From positions 744,001-808,000 of the forward strand of contig CAZIYJ010000001.1 of assembly GCA_964543475.1 (NCBI GenBank): a stretch of 64,000 bases of DNA, written 5' to 3'. This document shows positions 44,092 to 53,749 of the stretch, in pieces; the first letter of the stretch is position 1, and every line of letters begins with the position of its first letter. The notes below the pieces were generated by a model. The model saw nothing but the letters and a program-made list of their open reading frames with translations. It did not search any database and was not told the origin of the DNA. This stretch comes from JAYSYM01 sp964543475 (GTDB lineage Bacteria; Bdellovibrionota; Bdellovibrionia; Bdellovibrionales; JAMPXM01). A program made the position numbers and the translations under genes.

Positions 44092-47000
44092 GCGAAATTG
44101 TGCGTGCTGGCGCTGGCGCCGGTAAGACAACTGAGCTTACCAATCAGGTTCTGCAAAAAGCCGAGTCATTCTTTGCAGAGAACGGCGAAATGCCGCGAAT
44201 GATCGTGACCACTTTTACTCGTAAGGCGACTCAAGAGCTGCGAGAGAGACTGATGGTGAGGGCACTCGACAGTAAAAAGCCTCACCTAATTGAGTTTGTT
44301 AACTCAAAAGCTCATCTCTACGTTTCTACTATTCATGGTGTATTAGAAATTTATTTGAAACGATTTGGTGCCCCTCTTGCGATTGATCCTAATTTCAAAG
44401 TTTTGAATCGCACTGAAGCCTCGAAATTAGCGCGCAAAGCGCTCCGAGATGTTTTGTTTAGCAGCTTGCAATATCAAGAGCTACTCGAGGCGTTTGATTT
44501 CAAAAAGCTGACACTCCTCTGTCGCCAGTTTCACGAAGTTAAATTGAAAAGCCAAACAGTAAAGCGGCACGATCTTAGCTCTCTTTACTCTGCCTTAAAT
44601 GAAGTCGGAAGAAACCTCGTAAATAAAATTGACGATTTAGTTGCATCAATTCTAGCTGAAGCTAGCGGCCCCAAGGCCGAAGAGTGGGTAGCGTACGCGA
44701 ACGAGTTTCGCTCAATTGCAAAGTCGATTGCGGTCTTTACAAATATCGATGCATGGGGCGATGCCCGAGTTAAAACATTGGCCTCACTTGACGGTTTAAA
44801 GAAGCCACGCGCAAACTCGAAGGCTCCGACTGTCGACGAAGAAATTTCTGATCACGCAAAAGAGTTGCAAGATGAACTTTATGAGTTTGTTGAATCGAAC
44901 GATCCCGCGGCACTCATTCTGTTTGTAGAGAGTTTCGAGAAGTTTGAAAAGCTAGCTCTTGAGTTTTCAGAAAAATTTCTGGCTATAAAGCGAGAGCAGG
45001 GTGCGATCGAAATTGCGGACCTCGAGCTACTTGCAGGTGAATGCATCAGAATACAAAGTGAATCGGCAAATGCATTTTCAAAAGAATGGGATCACTGGCT
45101 AATCGATGAATACCAAGATACCAGCCCATTTCAGGTGAAGTTACTCAGTGACTTGGTCGGAGAACGGCCAGTATTCATCGTGGGTGACCCTCAACAATCC
45201 ATTTATCTTTTCCGTGGAGCAAGATCAGAAGTTTTTAAACATAAAGAAGATGAGCTTCGATCTCAAAATGGTAAACTTCGAGTTCTAGATAAAAACTATC
45301 GCTCTCGTCGTGAGCTTCTTACTTTCTTCAATGAATTTTTTGCGAGCTTCGGTTCAAGCTTTATGCCGATGCAATCATTTCAAGAAAAGTCTCTCAGTGC
45401 TTCTGTTCCGGTCGCAAAGTTCTTTATCGCCCAAAAAGCTGAGAAGAATTCAGATGTTGAGCCTCGTGATGCAGAATTCGATGCAATCGTTTCGCATATT
45501 ATTGAAAAGCTTCACTTGGGTGAAAAGCCTGAGTCGATTTGTGTTCTGGCGCGCACTCGTTCAACTCTCGTCAAAATTGCTGGGCTTCTTGATGATGCTG
45601 GCGTCCCGGTTCACTTGCATGCATCCGGCGGATTTTATGAGCGACGAGAAATTCAAGATGCGTTGGCGCTTTTGAAATTTTTGGTTAATCCACATGATGA
45701 CGAAAATCTGATAGTGCTGCTGCGAAGCCCTTGGTTCCGAGTCGCCGACGATAGCTTAGTAAGAGCAGTTAGCAATGCTAAAGAAAGCTATTGGTCGACT
45801 CTCTCACGATTAAGCAGTCCTGAGTTTGAATCAGTCGAGCGACTAAAGAACTATATTCAAAGTCGAAATGTCTTCGGCACGAGCACAGTTTTCAAGCAGG
45901 CTTTAATTGAGTCAGGCTTTGTCGATGCAGCAAGAATTCACGATAGCAGCGGTCGACGAGAATCAAATATTTGGAAACTTATTTCAAGACTCTCAGTCGA
46001 CGAAGCCCGTCCAGGCTTTAACCCTTTACAGTTCATTTTGAACACCCAAGCTGAGCTTCGAGACTTTGAAGGTTCAGAAGAGGGTGATGCGGTGACGGCA
46101 GTTGAGCCTAATCGTGTAAATCTTATGACCATTCATGCTTCGAAGGGTCTGGCGTTTGACCACGTAATTCTTCCTCGTCTACATGAAAGTCCGCGACTTT
46201 CGACTCACAAAGATTTTCTTTTCGATGAAAACCTTAATCGGTGGTCGATGAGAGTCCCTGTGGGACCTGAAATGAAATTTACCGGTTCGATTGCCGAGCA
46301 ACTCTTTTTAGATCATTTTCAAAAGCAAGAGCTTCAAGAACATCAACGAGTTCTCTATGTCGCGCTGACTCGTGCCAGACACTCTTTATTCATGAGTTGG
46401 ACTGAACCAGCGAAAAAGAATTCTTGGCTTGAGCAACTTCAATTTGATTTGAGCGATGGGCACCACCAAATGTCAGAATATTGCTATGAGGTGACTCGTG
46501 ACATGAAACCAAATGTCACATTTCAATCTGCGGCTGAAGTTGAAACCAAAACTCGTAAGCCATGGAGCGTGAAGGCATCGGCTGCCTCAGTGAAGCAGAT
46601 GTCAGTGACCGAGATACTCGAGAATAGCTCGCGTGCAAAGCTTGCGGGCGGAAACTTTATGAACACTATTCGTGCCTCTAAGCGCGGAGTGACAATGCAC
46701 AAGCTGATGGAAATGATGAAGTATCACCAATCTGGCGAGCAAATTAAAAAGCTCATCGAGCAATGGTTTCCGGACGAGTCGAATGAAGTTACCAAAGCAG
46801 TTAACTGGATGAGCGCACTCAAAGATCCGGCAGTCATTGAGCTCATCAAGGCTGGCGAAGTTGAGTGGTCGTTTACGATCGAAGAATCGGGTCGAATAAT
46901 TCCGGGTCAAGTTGATCTTTGGGGTCGATTTAACAATCAGGTTTGGATCATCGACTATAAAACTGGTAATCCAGATAGTTACGAGAAAGCTTTTTCACAA

Positions 47001-47171
47001 ATGGAGCTTTACTCGCTGGCGGTGCGACGAGCGGGCTTTGCAAAGTCTGACGAACAGATTCAACTTGCTGCCGTGTATCCGTTTTCCGAAAAAATCTTTG
47101 TTAAAACTGCGCCGTCTGAAGCTCAGGTTGTCGCTCAGTTTTTTACTGACCAACGTCCAGCCTCTACATAG
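44067..47171 (+). CDS. addA: AddA-like UvrD helicase/nuclease subunit
   Basis: Superfamily 1A helicase with a C-terminal nuclease, partner of AddB in DNA end resection. 1034 residues from GTG 44067, with GGAG 6 nt upstream; a TTG at 44055 is weaker. Walker A is RAGAGAGKTTEL (13-24), Walker B is WLIDEYQDTSPFQ (near 345), with IVGDPQQSIYLFRGA, NLMTIHASKGLAFDHV and QRVLYVALTRARH as motifs III, V and VI. The PD-(D/E)XK site is GQVDLW ... WIIDYKTG (near 945-965). The start overlaps addB by 25 nt. All catalytic motifs are present. Confidence 0.9.
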   Translation: MSRTTSQLSEIVRAGAGAGKTTELTNQVLQKAESFFAENGEMPRMIVTTFTRKATQELRERLMVRALDSKKPHLIEFVNSKAHLYVSTIHGVLEIYLKRFGAPLAIDPNFKVLNRTEASKLARKALRDVLFSSLQYQELLEAFDFKKLTLLCRQFHEVKLKSQTVKRHDLSSLYSALNEVGRNLVNKIDDLVASILAEASGPKAEEWVAYANEFRSIAKSIAVFTNIDAWGDARVKTLASLDGLKKPRANSKAPTVDEEISDHAKELQDELYEFVESNDPAALILFVESFEKFEKLALEFSEKFLAIKREQGAIEIADLELLAGECIRIQSESANAFSKEWDHWLIDEYQDTSPFQVKLLSDLVGERPVFIVGDPQQSIYLFRGARSEVFKHKEDELRSQNGKLRVLDKNYRSRRELLTFFNEFFASFGSSFMPMQSFQEKSLSASVPVAKFFIAQKAEKNSDVEPRDAEFDAIVSHIIEKLHLGEKPESICVLARTRSTLVKIAGLLDDAGVPVHLHASGGFYERREIQDALALLKFLVNPHDDENLIVLLRSPWFRVADDSLVRAVSNAKESYWSTLSRLSSPEFESVERLKNYIQSRNVFGTSTVFKQALIESGFVDAARIHDSSGRRESNIWKLISRLSVDEARPGFNPLQFILNTQAELRDFEGSEEGDAVTAVEPNRVNLMTIHASKGLAFDHVILPRLHESPRLSTHKDFLFDENLNRWSMRVPVGPEMKFTGSIAEQLFLDHFQKQELQEHQRVLYVALTRARHSLFMSWTEPAKKNSWLEQLQFDLSDGHHQMSEYCYEVTRDMKPNVTFQSAAEVETKTRKPWSVKASAASVKQMSVTEILENSSRAKLAGGNFMNTIRASKRGVTMHKLMEMMKYHQSGEQIKKLIEQWFPDESNEVTKAVNWMSALKDPAVIELIKAGEVEWSFTIEESGRIIPGQVDLWGRFNNQVWIIDYKTGNPDSYEKAFSQMELYSLAVRRAGFAKSDEQIQLAAVYPFSEKIFVKTAPSEAQVVAQFFTDQRPAST

Positions 47172-47255
47172 GCCTAAGTTTACAGATTTCATCTAACCTA
47201 ATTTGCCAGTTCAGATCTTAGTTCCTACTCTCTAAGCAGACGAATTGGAGTTGAA

Positions 47256-48629
47256 ATGAACTTTAATGTAATTGCGATTGCGCTGATTGTTTTAACAGGC
47301 TGTTCTCATCTTCAACCACCAGCTAAACCAAGAGATGTTGCCAACACAGAAGCAAAACTCTCGGACTATTCTCCCTATAAATACGAAGTGTTGTTCACCG
47401 AGCCTGTTTGCATCGAGTATAAGTACAAAACTGAAGTGCTCAGTCGAAGTGGAAAAGTACTTACTGGTAAGCCAAAGAACGTTTATTGCGATCCAAAAAA
47501 TGATCTTGAGGCATCAGGAAACCGTGACTCAAGTCCGCAAAAGCGTCTCGTCGATTGGATTAACGACCCGGCAACTAAGGAAGTTTGGTTTACTTATCTT
47601 TCGTTTACAAACAAAGCAGTTACAGAGGCGTTGTGTACAAACGCCAAATCGCGCGGTCTCAAAGTCGACTTTGCTTTAGATTCTGGGACCGCCATGAAGA
47701 CGGCTGATGATTTGGTTTCATGTGCACCCTCACTGATTAAGTACGTAAAACGTGGAAACATTAAAGGTTTGGGATTAGCGCACAACAAAATATTTATCTT
47801 TAATCCGCGCTCAAGTGACGAAATTCGTATTGTGTTTAGCAGCGGCAACATGACAACAGGTCCTGTCTTGCATCACGAGAATTGGCACTTCATTACAACG
47901 AACGTAAAATCGCACTTTGCTCAGAGTCATCTTTGTGTGATGAATGCAGAGAGCGACGATTTAGTGATGGCGGGCCGAAAAGAATATTTAACTTACGTAA
48001 AAAGTTGTCGTGAGCAAATTTCTTCTCCAGAAGAAACTGATATTCGTACTTTCTTTGTTCCGGGAGAAGGTGAGCCAGGCTTTGACAACAAGTCAGGCCG
48101 GAAGACAGCCTATGAATATCTCTTAAATGGAGACGGTAAAAATCCTGGTATTCAACAAGCAAAAGAAATCTGGCTAGCTTGCCACAGATTTTTGCATAAG
48201 GGACTAGTCACAGCTTTAGGAACAAGAGTTCAGGAGGGCGGAGTCGATCTTCGCATCACTGCTGATGACGATACATTCTACGACTCAAACGACCCTTCTT
48301 TCAAAAGAGCGGGCGGAACACTCAGGCAAGAGTGGCTCAACGTTAAAGGCTTGATTTCAAAAGGTGCGACGGCCAAATTTATGGAAACAAATTCGTCGGT
48401 GCACCAACTTCATCATAGTAAATTTATTATTTTTGATGATAAGGCTGTCATAGCAGGGGCTGCTAACTTCACTCAAGCGGCATTCCGCTCAAACATGGAA
48501 AATATTTATTACATTACGATTCCTGAAGTTGTTCAGAAGTTCAGAGCCTACTATTCGAAGCAGTGGAACACGATGGCGACATCAATTGATGATCTTCCGG
48601 CGCAGGGAAATGTAAGCGGTAAATTCTAG
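47256..48629 (+). CDS. Phospholipase D-family lipoprotein
   Basis: A 457-residue lipoprotein (lipobox VLTGC, Cys16) with two HKD-type half-sites. The second (near residue 384) is intact: HHSKFIIFDDKAVIAGAANFT. The first (near 174) reads HNKIFIFNPRSSD ... SSGNMT, keeping His, Lys and the GxN part but with Asn in the Asp position. Family members hydrolyse phosphodiesters in lipids or nucleic acids. The lipid anchor places the enzyme at the envelope. ATG 47256 has GGAG upstream. It is convergent with a lipoprotein gene. Confidence 0.75.
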   Translation: MNFNVIAIALIVLTGCSHLQPPAKPRDVANTEAKLSDYSPYKYEVLFTEPVCIEYKYKTEVLSRSGKVLTGKPKNVYCDPKNDLEASGNRDSSPQKRLVDWINDPATKEVWFTYLSFTNKAVTEALCTNAKSRGLKVDFALDSGTAMKTADDLVSCAPSLIKYVKRGNIKGLGLAHNKIFIFNPRSSDEIRIVFSSGNMTTGPVLHHENWHFITTNVKSHFAQSHLCVMNAESDDLVMAGRKEYLTYVKSCREQISSPEETDIRTFFVPGEGEPGFDNKSGRKTAYEYLLNGDGKNPGIQQAKEIWLACHRFLHKGLVTALGTRVQEGGVDLRITADDDTFYDSNDPSFKRAGGTLRQEWLNVKGLISKGATAKFMETNSSVHQLHHSKFIIFDDKAVIAGAANFTQAAFRSNMENIYYITIPEVVQKFRAYYSKQWNTMATSIDDLPAQGNVSGKF

Positions 48630-48641
48630 AAATCTAATCTT

Positions 48642-49235
48642 CTACATAGCCTTAAAATTAATAGTGCGGGTACCGAGCGGGCCAGTGACTGTTAGGGTTG
48701 AGTTCTGTCCTTCGATCACTGTTGTAGGAACTGGAAACTCAAAGATGTAAGGCGTCGTCCAGCGAGTGTGATAGGGGTAAAGAACTTGGAGTTCGGCCAA
48801 AAGCCTGTGAACTTTTTTAACTGAACCAACGTATCGCTGTCCTCCGGCATCTAGAAAAACGCGCCAGATTGTTTTTAGTCCCGTTAAATTATCGTTCTTT
48901 CGCTCCGGAGTGAAGAAGCTGATATGAACACGAGTCGTCGAAGACATTTCTTGCGTCGCTTTTTCGCGCTCGCTTGAAAGTTTTTCTTCTTCCCACTGGT
49001 AGTAGTCGCCTTGGCGCTTCACCATCGCTTCGTGAACTTCGCTATTTAGCAATGTTCCTCTAAATTCGAAGTTATTGTGAAAACCGTTGTATTCACTTTG
49101 TCCGTCGCTGTTTTTATCAATCAGGGCCGAGTAACTCTCTTCATTGATGCGGTGATTAACTACTTGCGGCTGATTGGGAACACTTGTGCAAGAACATAAA
49201 GATGCGATCAACAAGATGCTAAACATTTTTTTCAT
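48642..49235 (-). CDS. Lipoprotein of unknown function
   Basis: 197 residues from ATG 49235 (MKKMFSILLIASLCSC), with a lipobox LCSC at Cys16. An upstream ATG at 49268 would overlap the previous gene and is less likely. The mature part is polar with beta-strand character, including VHISFFTPERKNDNLTGLKTIWRVFLDAGG and IEGQNSTLTVTGPLGTRTINF. No family was recognised. It follows the lipase-like gene by 1 nt on the same strand. Confidence 0.6.
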   Translation of the reverse strand: MKKMFSILLIASLCSCTSVPNQPQVVNHRINEESYSALIDKNSDGQSEYNGFHNNFEFRGTLLNSEVHEAMVKRQGDYYQWEEEKLSSEREKATQEMSSTTRVHISFFTPERKNDNLTGLKTIWRVFLDAGGQRYVGSVKKVHRLLAELQVLYPYHTRWTTPYIFEFPVPTTVIEGQNSTLTVTGPLGTRTINFKAM

Positions 49236-49236
49236 T

Positions 49237-50091
49237 TTAGTTCTCACTGGTTTTAATTGCGTTATCAAAGAAAGAATTTAAATCATCGTAAACTTTTTCA
49301 CGGCCAGACTCGTTAAAAATCTCGTGGTAAAAATCGTCGTAAACGATTTTCTTTTTTTCTTCCGCATCGATCTTTTCAAAGAACTCTTCTGAAGCCTCTC
49401 GTTTGACGACTCTGTCATCGCCGGCAAGTTGCATAAGAAGAGGGATATTTACATGTAGATGATGGTTTCCGACCTCTGCGATTGTCTCGAGCATTCCAAA
49501 ATAGAGAGCGGGCGAAATTTTATCGTGTCTCATGATGTCTTTGCTGTAACTGCTGACGACTTCTTCGTCATGGCTGAGATGTTCATAGTGGAGCTCGTTG
49601 GCCATTGTAAAAGTTGGCAGAACCTTCCGCAAAAGTTTTGCAGCAAAATCTTTTGCCGGTGGAACTTTAATTGCGATTCCGAGAAGTGGTGAGCTTAGGC
49701 TAACTGCTGTTGCTCCCATCGAACCATAATTAAGAAGACTTTTAAGAAGAATCAATCCACCCATTGAGTGAGCAACTAAGAAGAATGGTTTTTTAAACGA
49801 ACTACTTTTCTTGAGATGGTCCGTGAATAGCTTGAGATCTTCGCTGAACCAAGCGAAGTCTTCGACGTATCCTCGTTTACCCTCTGATTTTCCATGACCG
49901 CGACTGTCCCAAGCGATGACATTCCATCCTCGCTTATTCATGCCTTCAGCAAATCGAGCATAAGACTCAGAATGTTCAGCCATTCCGTGAGTTACGACCA
50001 AAGTCCCGCGAGGACTAGGGATTGACCACGTCTGATAGAAGAGATCTGCATTGTTGTAGCCATGAAAATGGCCTTCTGTACGTGTCGTCAT
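49237..50091 (-). CDS. Monoacylglycerol lipase-like alpha/beta hydrolase
   Basis: A 284-residue alpha/beta hydrolase of the lysophospholipase/monoacylglycerol lipase type. The oxyanion block is VVTHGMAEHSESYARFA (residues 32-48). WDSRGHGKSEGKRG is diagnostic of this subfamily. The nucleophile is S109 in VAHSMGG. The catalytic Asp is in AGDDRVV and the His in YDDFYHEIFNE. No signal peptide is seen. It likely cleaves monoacyl lipids. It is translated with the downstream lipoprotein. Confidence 0.85.
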   Translation of the reverse strand: MTTRTEGHFHGYNNADLFYQTWSIPSPRGTLVVTHGMAEHSESYARFAEGMNKRGWNVIAWDSRGHGKSEGKRGYVEDFAWFSEDLKLFTDHLKKSSSFKKPFFLVAHSMGGLILLKSLLNYGSMGATAVSLSSPLLGIAIKVPPAKDFAAKLLRKVLPTFTMANELHYEHLSHDEEVVSSYSKDIMRHDKISPALYFGMLETIAEVGNHHLHVNIPLLMQLAGDDRVVKREASEEFFEKIDAEEKKKIVYDDFYHEIFNESGREKVYDDLNSFFDNAIKTSEN

Positions 50092-50167
50092 AATTTATTT
50101 TCGATGATCTACTAAAAATGCGTCAAGTCTGATTGTGGCGATAGACGGCTTCGCATAAAATGATCTC

Positions 50168-50719
50168 ATGTTGCGCAACTTTTGTTTAAATGTCTTTCGA
50201 TGTAATCGCCCTACTCTAGACCTCGTCACGGTGCTTTTTGTGGTCTTGGTGGGCCAAAGCGCTGCGGCTCAAGGCACAACTAATCAATTTGGACCCGAGA
50301 TTGGCGGATATGTCGGGACATTACTTCCGAATCAAATTTCGGGTGTTACCGAAATTCTTCCTACTTGGGGCATTCGCTATTCGCATCCGCTTTCTTTTGG
50401 ATTTGTTGAAGGGAGCCTACGAGACTCTCATGCAAAAGGTGTGATCTGGGACGTTGCCTCTGTGGCGATGCGTTTTGATATGAATACCGTCGAGGGATTC
50501 ACAAATATTTTTTATCTCGGTGCTGATATGAACGCTTATAAGCCTGACTTCCGCGGCGATCGAATTTGGACGGGCGGGGCGCATGTTGGAACAGGTTTAT
50601 TAATGAAAGTCGCTAATACTTTCTGGATCCGCACAGATTTAGGAATCGCTGTGAGCCCTGGCACAAGTCTATTTTTGAATATTGGAATTGCGATTCGCAA
50701 GCCAGCCGGCGGCGGCTAA
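50168..50719 (+). CDS. Hypothetical small outer membrane barrel
   Basis: A 183-residue protein with an N-terminal hydrophobic stretch (about 20-36, VTVLFVVLVGQSAAAQ) that looks like a signal peptide with a long N-region. Alternating strands follow (GFVEGSLRDSHAKG, TNIFYLGADMNAYKP, IWTGGAHVGTGLLMKV, TSLFLNIGIAIRKP). This is a small barrel. No family was recognised. It is convergent with nadB, 8 nt away. Confidence 0.5.
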   Translation: MLRNFCLNVFRCNRPTLDLVTVLFVVLVGQSAAAQGTTNQFGPEIGGYVGTLLPNQISGVTEILPTWGIRYSHPLSFGFVEGSLRDSHAKGVIWDVASVAMRFDMNTVEGFTNIFYLGADMNAYKPDFRGDRIWTGGAHVGTGLLMKVANTFWIRTDLGIAVSPGTSLFLNIGIAIRKPAGGG

Positions 50720-50727
50720 AGACGCAG

Positions 50728-52299
50728 CTAAAGAGGCGGCTTAAGAACAGTGTCTTTCGCAATCGATAAAGCTTCGGGATAATCCAAATTATAATGAATT
50801 CCTCGAGACTCTTTTCTTGAAAGCGCAGCTCGCACCGTAAGATCTGCTACTAGAGCAATATTACGAAGCTCAATGATATCTGGGTGAAGCTTCGCTGGTC
50901 CGTAATAATCTTGAACTTCTGCTAAAATAGTTTTTAAGCGAACTTGTGCTCGTTCGAGTCGTCGATTTGATCGAACAATACCGACATAGTTCCACATCAG
51001 TCGCCGGATCTCATCCCACATGTGAGAAATTAAGATCATCTCATCTTCGTTTTGGCTTTGAAAATTCGGCCACTGCCGCTCGGCGCTCTCGGCAATTTTG
51101 TATTCGTCACTATGTTTGATCAGGTACTCCGCAGCGTTGTGAGCAAATGCCAAACACTCAAGTAGAGAATTCGATGCTAGGCGATTTGCTCCGTGCAATC
51201 CAGTGCAAGTTGTTTCACCGGCTGCGAATAAGCCAACGACATCGGTGCGTCCTTGAAGATCAGTCACAACTCCGCCACAAAGATAGTGTGCAGCCGGCAC
51301 AACCGGAATTGGTTGCTTCGTCATATCAATTCCGAACTCTAAACATCGTCGATAAACTTGCGGGAATCGTTCTTTCAAATACTCGGCAGGTCGGTGAGTG
51401 ATATCAAGGTACACACAGCTGTCGCCAGTTTTTTTAAGTTCGGCATCGATTGATCGAGCTACGATATCGCGAGGAGCAAGACTCCCGAGAGGGTGATAAT
51501 CCTTCGCAAACGCAACGCCTTTTGAGTTAACCAGCTCAGCACCTTCTCCTCGTAAAGCTTCAGTGATGAGGAAGTTGCGTGCCGATGGGTGATACAAACA
51601 AGTTGGGTGAAACTGCATGAACTCTAAGTTTGCGATCCGCGCTCCTGCTCGGTACGCCATTGCAATTCCGTCTCCGGTCGCTCCACTCCAATTAGACGTG
51701 TAAAGATAAACTTTTCCCGCACCACCTGTAGCAAGAAGAGTGGCCCGAGCATAGTAGGCCGAAACTTCGTTTCGTTCTTTATCGAAAACATATGCACCCA
51801 AGCAGCGGTTCTGCTGCGTGATCAGATCGATTGCGAAATTGTTTTCGTGAATTTCAATATTCTTGTGGGCCTTTACCTTTGCGAGCAGTTGGTTGTGTAT
51901 GGCAAGGCCTGTTGAATCTGCCATGTGCAAGATCCGTCGCTGACTATGTCCACCTTCAAGAGTGAGATCAATTTTCCCACCTTTTTCGTCAGAAACCGAA
52001 AATTCAACTCCCCAATCAATTAGATCTTTGATGCGATCAGGTGCACTTTCAACGACAGCTCGAACGACCGGTTCGTGGCAGAGACCTGCTCCCGCTTTCA
52101 GAGTGTCGGCGATGTGCGACTCAAAGCTATCTTCCTCAGACATAACCGCTGCAATTCCACCTTGAGCCCAAGCTGTGTTTGTTTCGGTCAGCGAAGTTTT
52201 TGAGAGGAGAATGACGTTACCGTGATCAGCGACTTTCAGAGCAAACGAAAGTCCAGCTAGACCCGAACCAATAATGAGGTAATCGCAGGTTTTTACCAT
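50728..52299 (-). CDS. nadB: L-aspartate oxidase
   Basis: FAD enzyme that oxidises L-Asp to iminoaspartate, the first step of de novo NAD synthesis. 523 residues. FAD dinucleotide fold IIGSGLAGLSFALKV (residues 9-23), the fumarate-reductase-type TNTAWAQGGIAAV and HADT-like region, EFMQFHPTCLYHP, EALRGEGAELVN, and the HYLCGGVVTDLQGRT segment. All match NadB. nadA and nadC are not nearby. The gene is divergent from a membrane sensor gene, with 172 nt between. Confidence 0.93.
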   Translation of the reverse strand: MVKTCDYLIIGSGLAGLSFALKVADHGNVILLSKTSLTETNTAWAQGGIAAVMSEEDSFESHIADTLKAGAGLCHEPVVRAVVESAPDRIKDLIDWGVEFSVSDEKGGKIDLTLEGGHSQRRILHMADSTGLAIHNQLLAKVKAHKNIEIHENNFAIDLITQQNRCLGAYVFDKERNEVSAYYARATLLATGGAGKVYLYTSNWSGATGDGIAMAYRAGARIANLEFMQFHPTCLYHPSARNFLITEALRGEGAELVNSKGVAFAKDYHPLGSLAPRDIVARSIDAELKKTGDSCVYLDITHRPAEYLKERFPQVYRRCLEFGIDMTKQPIPVVPAAHYLCGGVVTDLQGRTDVVGLFAAGETTCTGLHGANRLASNSLLECLAFAHNAAEYLIKHSDEYKIAESAERQWPNFQSQNEDEMILISHMWDEIRRLMWNYVGIVRSNRRLERAQVRLKTILAEVQDYYGPAKLHPDIIELRNIALVADLTVRAALSRKESRGIHYNLDYPEALSIAKDTVLKPPL

Positions 52300-52471
52300 C
52301 GGAGGACCAGTAACTAATCCCGTTCATAGGCAAAGTCAAAATGACCCTCGGCCAGACCCTAGACATTAGTCGCGTTATAGGTGCTGGAGTTAGGTAAAAG
52401 TAGAATGATGTCACATATTTAATTCATTATTAGGAAGGTAGCCTAAAATCCAGTTTTCACGGACGAAAGCA

Positions 52472-53746
52472 ATGAAACTACAGCACTACTTTACACTCCT
52501 AGTCCTTGCGACAGTGATCACACTCATTGGCGTTTCTGAATGGAATCAATCAAAGAAATCGGCAGATGAAAAGCGCAATGCGTTTTACCTAAACCTGAAT
52601 TCTCAAGCTTCAAGCCTCGAACAGGCGATTAAAAATCGAATTGAAAATCTTCGCTATCAGTTGGCACAGGCAGCGTCTCGCCACTCAGACTCATCGAGTA
52701 GTCTGTCTAGCGATTCCGAGTTTTCAGCCATTGCTTGGTTGCAGAAAAATCCTGAAGGCGCGGGCGCAAAGTACAAAGCGGTTTGGGCCGAAGCTAATAC
52801 GCAAACTTTTGACCCGACATGGCTCAAAGGTCTGAACTTTTCTCAAATCAAAGATGGCGAGACACTTTTTGTTCGCCGCACTGACCGAAATGGAAATGCC
52901 TTCTTTGCACTCGTTATGACTGCTGTTACGCAGTCTTCTCAAATTGCGAGTGAGCTTCCAGAAACAGCAAGTGGTGAAGAGACTGATCGGGTTTATCTTT
53001 TTGCCGCGATTGCGCCTTCGACGCTCACTGCTTGGGTTGATGATTGGGTCGGTTCATCTCGTGCGGCATTCATCTTTGATGAAAAGGGCAATGTGATTTC
53101 TCATTCACAGCGCCAATATGTAGGTACTAATTTAAGCACAGATAAGTTTGTTAGTTCTTCGATTCGAAGTGGTAGAGCAAAGCTCACGTCTGAGTTTGCG
53201 GATCTCGAAAATGAACAGAGAGTGGGAGAGAGTTTACGTATTGGTCAAACTAATCTGCGTGCGGCAGTCTCAGTTCCAAAAGCCGCCATGCTGAAGCCTT
53301 CAAATCTCGAGCAAAATTCTCAGCGGGGACTGTTGATCACGGTTGGTTTCTTCCTTGTAGGCTTGACCTACTTCGTGAGCGGGCGGTTTGCAAATCGACT
53401 ACCTAAAGTCTCTTCGGTTGCAAAAACAAATCGTGCGACGGCACCTGTTCAAGTTGAGGCGGCAGCAGAGGTTGCTCCTGAGCCAGAACTAACTTTTGAA
53501 GATGTAGAACAAAAGACTCGGCTGAATCTTGAAGAGATTCTTGCTCGGTCAAAAGAAATTCGTCAGCGTCTGCAAATGGATTTCATTGAAACTGTCGAGA
53601 GCGAACAAAAGGCCTTCTTTGAAGAACTTGCAGCGAGTGAAGCTCCAGTAGTTGCTGATAATACTGAGCCTGAGGCGATTGAGTCCCATTTGACCGAAGT
53701 GGAACTTCCAAAAATAAAAGTGCGCCGTCCGAAAGTGAGCTTATAG
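52472..53746 (+). CDS. Membrane protein with Cache-like periplasmic domain
   Basis: A 424-residue protein: membrane segment at residues 7-22, periplasmic domain about 25-284, second membrane segment near 286-303, then a 120-residue Glu-rich cytoplasmic tail. The periplasmic part has the layout of a dCache sensor (SRAAFIFDEKGNVISHSQRQYVGTNLS is a typical Cache strand-turn-strand). The tail has no HAMP, kinase or chemoreceptor signature. It is 3 nt before a degenerate response regulator/GGDEF gene, so the two may form a sensor pair. Role unknown. Confidence 0.55.
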   Translation: MKLQHYFTLLVLATVITLIGVSEWNQSKKSADEKRNAFYLNLNSQASSLEQAIKNRIENLRYQLAQAASRHSDSSSSLSSDSEFSAIAWLQKNPEGAGAKYKAVWAEANTQTFDPTWLKGLNFSQIKDGETLFVRRTDRNGNAFFALVMTAVTQSSQIASELPETASGEETDRVYLFAAIAPSTLTAWVDDWVGSSRAAFIFDEKGNVISHSQRQYVGTNLSTDKFVSSSIRSGRAKLTSEFADLENEQRVGESLRIGQTNLRAAVSVPKAAMLKPSNLEQNSQRGLLITVGFFLVGLTYFVSGRFANRLPKVSSVAKTNRATAPVQVEAAAEVAPEPELTFEDVEQKTRLNLEEILARSKEIRQRLQMDFIETVESEQKAFFEELAASEAPVVADNTEPEAIESHLTEVELPKIKVRRPKVSL

Positions 53747-53749
53747 GTA

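Noticed and set aside
50700..50745. Repeated GCGGCTAAAG-type sequence at the convergent end of the barrel gene and nadB
   Set aside because: Short direct similarity only, no stem and no T-run; probably chance in coding ends.
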